Below are positions 50,131 through 60,245 of a DNA stretch of 60,245 nt, in pieces. The stretch is from Spirogloea muscicola (taxonomy: Eukaryota; Streptophyta; Zygnematophyceae; Spirogloeales; Spirogloeaceae), in contig WELB01000051.1 of assembly GCA_009602725.1 (NCBI GenBank), forward strand, positions 7,082-67,326. The letters run 5' to 3'. The position numbers and the translations under genes were made by a program. The notes under the pieces are model-generated. The model was not told the origin of the DNA and did not search any database. It was given only the letters and a program-made list of their open reading frames with translations. The stretch's first letter is position 1; each line of letters begins with the position of its first letter.

Positions 50131-50329
50131 GACGTTGGTCGAGAGCTCGGGCCCCGGCTACTGCGACCACCGTGGGCTGCGGCGGAGGCCGCAGTGACGG
50201 CAAGCCCGAGTCTGCACGACGAAGCTGCCAGCCCGCCCTGGGCTGTGAGTCAGGCGGGGCGATGGAGGCGAGGATGGAGGGACTGGGGTGTGAGAGAGTG
50301 AGAAAGCGAAGGTGAGGTCGAGGCAAAGA

Positions 50330-53300
50330 AGAAAGCGGCTGCTGATATGAAAGAATCGGCTGTGAAATGCCAGCCAGATGCATACAGGTGTTCATGACGG
50401 AGCCAAAGGCTAGGCAGACAGGGCGCCCTCAATACCCCCGTGTCAGCAGTAGGAAGTCAGATGAGCTGAGGGGAGGAAGAGCAACCCCGCTGCGCAAGCC
50501 AGAGGCTGCTGCAAGGGCGCGACCAGCGCGGCGGTGCAAAGCAAGCGCTTGGGAGCGCTGCAGGGACATAGACAGTCGCATACGGTAGCAGGACACCAGA
50601 CCCAAAGGCACCGAGCCACCGGGAAGGGCAGCACCCTGCTCCCGGCGCCGCTGGTCAGCTTGAGAGGCCAGCAGCGAAAGTAACGAGGACCACCGACCCC
50701 CGTAACACCCATGGATGTCCATGGCCAGGGGGTAAAAGGTATCACCCGCCGGGTGGTCCTTGTACTTGTGCAGCTTCTTCCGTTCGGCTACCTTCACAGC
50801 GTAGCCGGTCTCAGAAGTAATGGGGCCCTTCGTCCGGAAGCTGTCGGTGAGGACAACGTCCATGAGGAGCCGCTTGCCACCTCCCAGGGGGACGCCGACC
50901 AGATCGACACGCCTCGTCCGAGGGACCCCATTGCGGAGGAGGATGGGCATCACCCCAGTGCTCTCCAACGCCACTTGATATCCCGCCTCCTTGACGATGC
51001 CATACATGGCGTCACGTAGGAGGTTGTGGGAGCCCGTGCGCTCACTGCCTTTGGCACACCTGAGCATGTGGTCACCCATGAGCAATGCATCATGCTCAAT
51101 AAGCCCACATTCACATTGGGTCACCCCTGCCAAGCACAGGGATGGCAAGCCAAGACGGCGGCGCATAGCATCGCAAAACAAAGCATTCTCCATCCGCAAG
51201 CCCGCATGCAAAGGCAAAGCGCGGAGCCACTCAGACGCTCCCAGAGACGAAACAGATAGGAGCCGAGCCTGGCCTCGAGCATCTCCTTGGAGGAGACTCC
51301 GGAGATGCTCCAGTGGTTGCTCGTCTGCAGCACGGGTAAACCGCGATTGAGCCTTGACATCAGAAACGTCAGCCCAGGCAGCAAAACTAACAGGCTCATT
51401 TACCAGAGGCGGGTATGCGGCAAAGAGGTCCTGTTGGCATGCTTTGAGAGTCACTTGGAAAGGCAGACTCCCCTGAACCACGGTACTGATGTGAGGCGCC
51501 AACACACGTTGTTGCCCAAGGAGGAATCGTCCAGATATGGACGAAGCCACCTGGGCCCAGCAGCCAAGGTACGCTGGTCTGCACAAGCGGACCAAGGGGC
51601 GACAACCAAGCCCACCGAGACGGATGGGCAGCGTACATTGCACCAGTGCTGCTGGGGACTGCTCTAGAAGTGGGTGAGCAATCATGTCAGCTAGGCATCG
51701 TTGGAGCCTGACATCTATGGATGCATAGACCTCATCCATGGTAACCGAAGGTGGGACCGTTCTTAAGAGGTAACACGGCCGCTGTGCCACACTCCTGGTC
51801 AAAATGGCCACTGCCAACTGAGAGTCCCCGAGGGTGGGGAGCTCTGGCAGGACCTGCATATATCCTTGGAGACGAGCAAGGACAGCACCCTCCGAGAAAG
51901 ACGGGTCCCCTACAGGCACTCCCAAGATCTTCAAACCGCCCTCTGGTGTCTGACAAGATGTAGGCAACGAGGGAAGGAGGGAAAGAGGGATGCCATTGGG
52001 GGACCAGGCAGAGCACTTGGCAGTACTTATCCCAAGCCCGATGAGCTGGAGCTGGTGCTGAAGCGTGCCAAAAGCTCGCAGCACCTCCTCTGGGGGGCCG
52101 AGGAGCGTAGTATCATCCGCGTAACTCGGGAGGAGAACGCCAGGGTGAGCGCTCGCCGTGTTGCGCAAAGCACGGTGATGCGCCAGAGCAAAGAGAAAAC
52201 CACCCATGGGATCACCTTGACGTGTCCCCGTCTTTGACTGCAAAACAGCCAAAGAAGTCCCTGCCCCCCACAACAATGCAGATGGCGAGCCATACATGCA
52301 GCGGAAGTGAGGGAGGAGGGTGGGAAAGTACTGCCTTAGCTCCTCGGCGATAACCTGCCGATCCACGGAGTTGAAGGCGTTCTGTACGTCCACGCTCAGG
52401 GCCAGCCAATGGGGGTTTACATCCAGTGCCGCTCGTACCCCGTGCACCAGGGTCTCAGCGCCAGCACGCATCCCAGCCCCAAACTGGTGGGGATGGAAGT
52501 GCGCCTGGGCATCGTCCTGGATCTGCATGATTAGGGTGCGCCCCACAAGGCGCGCCAGAACCTCCCCCATCGAGATAGGACGCACTCCGCCGTTGTCCTT
52601 CTGCAAAGCAATGAGATTGCTTGTGCAGAGGACTGCGCCTACACGATGGGTGAGGTGCCCACGCGCAACATGTTGCGCGACCCTATGCAACAGATCGAAA
52701 TCCTCCGAGTCCTCCTCCCCATATAACTCCCGCAAGTGCTCAAAGAGCATGCCAGATGGACCCCCGGCGACTGCCTTGCGGCTACTCACAATCGCCCGAC
52801 GGAAGACAGCCGGGTCCAGGTCCACCGGTTCAGCAGGCATGAAGCTCTCCATCCATGTATCTAATCTTCGCGGGGCCGAAGGATGGAGCTGCTCGAGTGC
52901 GGCCAAGGTTGCCGCATCATGCGGTGCTGGTGTTGAGGGCTCCAAGGCTTGGGCAGCCCTGCCAAGGTCGCCGGCTCGCCCATATCGGATGGCACGTCGT
53001 TTGCCCGCCTCCTTAATATCGGATTCCGACGTGGTGGGCCGATAGTTGGCTTGCGCAAGTTGCGCAGCCGCTTGGTGCTTTGCAAGTAGCAGCTGCCACT
53101 CTCCACCTTCAAACAGGTGGAGGCGCAACAGCAGCTCCGTGCGACCTGCCTTCCCCTGCGGCAGGCGACCAAGCAAGAGTCGCGGAAACAACACAAACAC
53201 AGCCCATGCAGCCTCATCCTCGCTGTCACGAGCCAGACGTGTCAGGAGGGGCCGAAGGGCTCTCCGTATGTGGGGCCGGGCCCAATACGGGATGTGTCGT

Positions 53301-54250
53301 AGGAGCTGCGCGTTGGTCGTCCGCAGGATCTCGGAGACGTCCACGCTCTCCGCCCACCGCCAGTGTTCTGCCGTAGGCCCTGGTGGTGGTGGTGGCATCG
53401 CCCCTCTTGTAGGGGCTCTGCGAGCCCGAGCGGTGGCGGATGCCTCTGCCTGCTGCGCCTCTCTGTTAGCCAAACGCACGCAGGCCCGCTCGTGCGAGCT
53501 CAAACCCACCTTGTTGGCACATCGCCGCCGGCAGAGCCGGCAGCGGAGCTCAACAGGCGGGCAAGAGGTTGCCTCCGCAGGGGGCCGGAGGTCCTCTTGG
53601 CCCTGCTCCCCTTCCCCAGGTGCAGCTGATACAGCGGCATCGCCAGCCACGGGCCCGTCAGCATCACCAGCGCCACTGCCACCACTCGCCGAACCCATGG
53701 CGACAACCACTTCCAAGCGCCGCCTGGCTCCTCCGCTGCGGCGACCTCCCCTCCAAGATGCAGGGGGGTTTGCGGAAGCCGCCTGCCCTGCAGACGCGGG
53801 AGAGGTGCACGGCGTTGGTTGTGGGTGGGGCTCGAAGCCCGTGAGTAGAGCAGCATGAGAAGCAGTGGGAGAGGATACTGGGGGAGGGGGTCCTGTGCCC
53901 CTCTCCATGTTGTCCTCCTCCATGGCAATCTCGGATGATGTTGGGGCCGTGGTTGGGACAGCCGTCTCGTCCATCCCTGGGCCTGGTGGGGCCTGGAATG
54001 AGCGCGTAGCGCAGCAGCTCCTGGAGCTCCGGTGCACTGCTCTCGCAATGGCCGCCAGTGCGGTTGCCTCCCCGGCACAAGTGAGCCGAGGGTTTGATCG
54101 CAGCCGGCCGCGCCAGCTTGTGGGCTGGGCAGCCGGACCCATGTCCCCCGCACGAGGCTGTGCAAAGGAGGTATGTCCGGAGGGTGCGATGACTTCTTGC
54201 GTGGCATGTTGCAGAAAGCGAACTTTCGCTAAGCTTGAGCGCTCCCGACC
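50330..54250 (-). mobile_element. LINE family B, apparently full-length
   Basis: Minus-strand non-LTR retrotransposon carrying one long intact ORF and a ~100-bp 3' tail that ends ...CAGCCGCTTTCTTC without poly(A). The 3' end is defined by the point where it diverges from the copy at 19158-20164 and by the nested insertion. The 5' end beyond the ORF start is not defined; I found no convincing target-site duplication for this copy. It lies just upstream of, and in the same orientation as, the VTT gene. Confidence 0.85.
50429..54142 (-). CDS. LINE polyprotein: zinc finger, reverse transcriptase, restriction-like endonuclease
   Basis: One uninterrupted 1237-residue frame. A Pro/Ser/Ala-rich N terminus is followed by a CCHC zinc finger at 201-221 (CRLC...H...C). 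RT motifs: RPISMGEVLARLVGR (521-535), VDVQNAFNSVDR (584-595, first catalytic Asp), GTRQGDPMGGFLFALA (639-654) and YADD (674-677). A second CCHC-like cluster lies at 1010-1029. Then comes a PD-(D/E)xK-type restriction-like endonuclease, RRVDLVGVPLGGGKRLLMD (1078-1096) with a Lys-rich ERKKLHKYKDH (1120-1130). The last ~55 residues (LQRSQALALHRRAGRALAAA ... SDFLLLTRGY) recur in other families. No apurinic-type endonuclease is present. The layout resembles the R2 group and other early-branching elements that use target-primed reverse transcription. No ORF1 is seen. It appears able to encode a functional protein; activity is inferred only. Confidence 0.9.
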   Translation of the reverse strand: MGPAAQPTSWRGRLRSNPRLTCAGEATALAAIARAVHRSSRSCCATRSFQAPPGPGMDETAVPTTAPTSSEIAMEEDNMERGTGPPPPVSSPTASHAALLTGFEPHPQPTPCTSPASAGQAASANPPASWRGGRRSGGARRRLEVVVAMGSASGGSGAGDADGPVAGDAAVSAAPGEGEQGQEDLRPPAEATSCPPVELRCRLCRRRCANKVGLSSHERACVRLANREAQQAEASATARARRAPTRGAMPPPPPGPTAEHWRWAESVDVSEILRTTNAQLLRHIPYWARPHIRRALRPLLTRLARDSEDEAAWAVFVLFPRLLLGRLPQGKAGRTELLLRLHLFEGGEWQLLLAKHQAAAQLAQANYRPTTSESDIKEAGKRRAIRYGRAGDLGRAAQALEPSTPAPHDAATLAALEQLHPSAPRRLDTWMESFMPAEPVDLDPAVFRRAIVSSRKAVAGGPSGMLFEHLRELYGEEDSEDFDLLHRVAQHVARGHLTHRVGAVLCTSNLIALQKDNGGVRPISMGEVLARLVGRTLIMQIQDDAQAHFHPHQFGAGMRAGAETLVHGVRAALDVNPHWLALSVDVQNAFNSVDRQVIAEELRQYFPTLLPHFRCMYGSPSALLWGAGTSLAVLQSKTGTRQGDPMGGFLFALAHHRALRNTASAHPGVLLPSYADDTTLLGPPEEVLRAFGTLQHQLQLIGLGISTAKCSAWSPNGIPLSLLPSLPTSCQTPEGGLKILGVPVGDPSFSEGAVLARLQGYMQVLPELPTLGDSQLAVAILTRSVAQRPCYLLRTVPPSVTMDEVYASIDVRLQRCLADMIAHPLLEQSPAALVQCTLPIRLGGLGCRPLVRLCRPAYLGCWAQVASSISGRFLLGQQRVLAPHISTVVQGSLPFQVTLKACQQDLFAAYPPLVNEPVSFAAWADVSDVKAQSRFTRAADEQPLEHLRSLLQGDARGQARLLSVSSLGASEWLRALPLHAGLRMENALFCDAMRRRLGLPSLCLAGVTQCECGLIEHDALLMGDHMLRCAKGSERTGSHNLLRDAMYGIVKEAGYQVALESTGVMPILLRNGVPRTRRVDLVGVPLGGGKRLLMDVVLTDSFRTKGPITSETGYAVKVAERKKLHKYKDHPAGDTFYPLAMDIHGCYGGRWSSLLSLLASQADQRRREQGAALPGGSVPLGLVSCYRMRLSMSLQRSQALALHRRAGRALAAASGLRSGVALPPLSSSDFLLLTRGY

Positions 54251-54289
54251 GCTCTGACTACACTTCTAGCGGTCACCTCCTACCATCCG

Positions 54290-55180
54290 CCATTGACACC
54301 TTTGCAGCTTTGTTTCTGTTACTTAGCGCTTCCCCTGGCCCCCTTCTCGTACTCTGTTCATTCTTTTTCGGGCTGGTTGTTCCAGCCCCTATTCTCAATG
54401 GGCGAGCACTTTCTTCTTTGGCTAGTCTTTCTCAGCGCTTCCCCTGGCACCCTTCTCGTACTTTGTTCATTCTTTTTTGGGCTGGCCTCCGGGTCTCGGC
54501 GGAGCGCCTCCTTCCCCTTTTTCTACCGTGCAGTCGTGGAAGTCAACGATGTCATGCCTATCACCACGGACGCCCAGGGACGTCATCATCGCTGCACACT
54601 TGACATTGTGGGCGTGCAACCTGGTGGAGGACCACGGGCCCTGGTCGACGTTGTGGTAACGGAGGCGTACAAGGGACCAGCTTCCACACACATCGCTGGT
54701 CACGCAGTGGGCGTTGCAGAACAAAGAAAGCTGCAGCATTACTCCGACTACCCTCAATGCGATCAGCTCCTGCCAGCGGCAATCGACGTCTTTGGTTGTC
54801 TGGGTCCTCATTTCCACACCCTCCTCCAAAACATTGCCAATCTAGGCTACACACGTCGTGCAGATGTGTTTACGGTTGAGTTGGGCTTGCCAGCTGCATA
54901 TCTGTCTTTCTTGCGACGACGTGTTTCGGCCTGTTTGCAGTGTGCTCAGGCTAATGCCTTGCACCAGAAAGCTGGCCGAGCTCTAGTTGGTGGCAGAAGG
55001 GCTTCGTATCTGACATCTAGTATTCAGGCATCGATTAGCGACCTTTATGTTTTGACCCGTGGTTACTGAGCGGGTCACTTTGCTGTAGATTATGTAGGTC
55101 TTTAGATCTGCTTGCCTTTGTACTTGGCCTTTGGCCTTCGTTTGCTTCAAATACACGAAATTTCTTTTTAGTCTGCAGTA
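54290..55180 (+). mobile_element. LINE family A, 3' third with endonuclease
   Basis: 54325-54480 holds two TTAGCGCTTCC tail units with a GGGCTGG-TTGTT-CCAGCCC hairpin. From about 54500 the frame encodes the endonuclease, LDIVGVQPGGGPRALVDVVV then EQRKLQHYSDYP, followed by NLGYTRRADVF, GLPAAYLSFLRRRVSACLQ, ANALHQKAGRALVGGRRASY and SISDLYVLTRGY-stop at 55069. The terminal hairpin is at 55053-55077. The tail has GGCC-TTT-GGCC near 55128. RT and zinc finger are missing. This is the longest family A copy in the window. Confidence 0.8.
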
Positions 55181-55194
55181 GACTTCGCCTGAAC

Positions 55195-55350
55195 AATGTA
55201 CTGGCTTGAATTGGCCTCCCTTTCATTTCATGCGCCCCGCGCGCCTTCTCTCTCTTTCTCAACAATGTCTCTGAACAATCCTCTCTGAACGATGTATTGG
55301 CTTGAATTGGCCTCCCTTTCAATTCATGCGCCCCGCGCGCCTTCTCTCAA
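55195..55350 (+). repeat. tandem pair of a dispersed repeat
   Basis: GGCTTGAATTGGCCTCCC followed by TTTCA..TTCATGCGCCCCGCGCGCC occurs at 55203 and again at 55299, a 96-bp period. The same unit is found at 31342-31456 (both orientations) and 14300-14380. Confidence 0.75.
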
Positions 55351-55369
55351 TGGGCGAGCCCCCTTCCCC

Positions 55370-55870
55370 GCATCGAGCTATTCTGACCTGCTGTTGCTCA
55401 CTCGTGGGTATTGAGCTTCCCTAGTGTGATTTTGTGTTTGGAAGAGTAGTCCTTCGGCATCTCTTTCTTTGGCTTTGGACATTGTCCATTCTTTTTGGGC
55501 TGGCTTTAGCCAGCCCCTCTTCTCTATGGGCGAGCCCTTTCCTCTTTTCCAGCCCCTATCCTCAATGAGCGAGCACTTTTTTCTCTGGCTGCATGGGTCC
55601 TCCATTCCATACCCTACTTGAGGTCATCGCAAGTTTAGGATATGCGCGACGTTAGGGTGTGCTGCCAGCCCAGATGGGCATGCCGGCAGCCTGTCTGTCG
55701 TTTATTTGCGACGTCGTATGTCAACCTGTTTGCAGCGAGCTCGGGCTCATGCTTTGCACCAGAAAGCTGGTCGAGCCTTAGCTGGTGGCACAAGGGCCTT
55801 GTGCTGGTCGATTGGTGTTTGGGCATCACTCTGCGACCTCTATGTCATGTGGACTCCAACATTTGAGCAA
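55370..55870 (+). mobile_element. LINE tail and C-terminal fragments
   Basis: 55380-55415 has a YSDLLLLTRGY-like end. 55490-55590 has a tail with a perfect GGGCTGGC-TTTA-GCCAGCCC hairpin. 55625-55860 is a decayed C-terminal piece (AHALHQKAGRALAGGTRAL) that lost its end. Confidence 0.6.
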
Positions 55871-56011
55871 CATTGCATTTAGCGACTGGCACTAAATTCA
55901 TATTCAAATCAATGGCACGTGTGCATGACGGGCATTACCACGTGCATGGCTAAGTGTCAGTCTTCCCCCTATCATTCCTCTTCAACAACTACAAAGTGGC
56001 AGCACGGCATC

Positions 56012-60224
<4,213 letters not shown>

Positions 60225-60245
60225 CTCTCGTTCGGGGCGGCGCCC

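Noticed and set aside
53046-53858. 270-residue plus-strand ORF
   Set aside because: It is the antisense shadow of the GC-rich N-terminal part of the LINE ORF and has no motifs of its own.
53500-54207. Separate LINE ORF1
   Set aside because: A 235-residue frame overlaps the polyprotein start in another frame but has no RNA-binding motif; probably a GC-rich shadow.

Overview
This is a nuclear window from a green-lineage eukaryote, most likely a streptophyte. It could be an early-diverging streptophyte alga or a non-seed land plant. The grounds are GT-AG introns in every gene, mostly with TGCAG-type acceptors; plant gene content (a GUN1-like PPR-SMR protein, a PIN-LIKES carrier, plastid-type GAPDH, plant-type Miro, riboflavin synthase with a transit peptide); and degenerate TTTAGGG-type telomere-like tracts. 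No species can be named from the sequence alone. Most first exons are very GC-rich with CCG/CGG runs, and one such spot is a run of N at 40229-40561.

Layout: 1-3.7 kb is retrotransposon debris (LINE 3' ends, a Copia RNase H remnant). 4.1-5.8 kb (-) is an unrecognised multi-exon gene and 6.6-9.1 kb (+) a coiled-coil, tail-anchored-looking protein. 10.2-14.0 kb (-) is a PPR-SMR protein with a one-base frameshift. 16.1-19.0 kb (-) is riboflavin synthase. 19.0-21.3 kb is a LINE cluster with a self-nested insertion. 21.8-24.6 kb (+) is a PILS carrier, 27.0-30.4 kb (+) plastid-type glycolytic GAPDH and 32.1-38.9 kb (+) a Rab3GAP catalytic subunit. 39.4-40.6 kb (-) is sulfiredoxin, broken by the gap. 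42.0-46.8 kb (-) is a SOL1/CPD-type membrane carboxypeptidase. 48.7-50.1 kb (-) is a VTT-domain membrane protein. 50.3-54.25 kb (-) is a LINE with an intact 1237-residue ORF, followed by a second LINE family at 54.3-55.1 kb (+). 56.0-60.2 kb (-) is a complete Miro GTPase.

The host genes are independent single-copy-type eukaryotic genes, not an operon; several concern the plastid (PPR-SMR, riboflavin synthase, GAPCp, sulfiredoxin). Exon models for riboflavin synthase, GAPCp and Miro close in frame over all their exons. The PPR-SMR model closes in frame only after one extra base is removed.

The most interesting material is the mobile DNA. At least two LINE families have an R2-like layout: zinc finger, reverse transcriptase, CCHC and a restriction-like endonuclease, with no AP endonuclease. 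Both end in the same short C-terminal extension finishing SD(L/F)xxLTRGY-stop. In one family the last codons fall in an RNA hairpin whose stem survives in many scattered copies, with the stop codon in the loop. Two further short hairpins recur in the 3' tails with conserved stems and variable loops. A 156-bp antisense copy of one family sits inside another copy of the same family, with a 10-bp target-site duplication, which points to recent activity.
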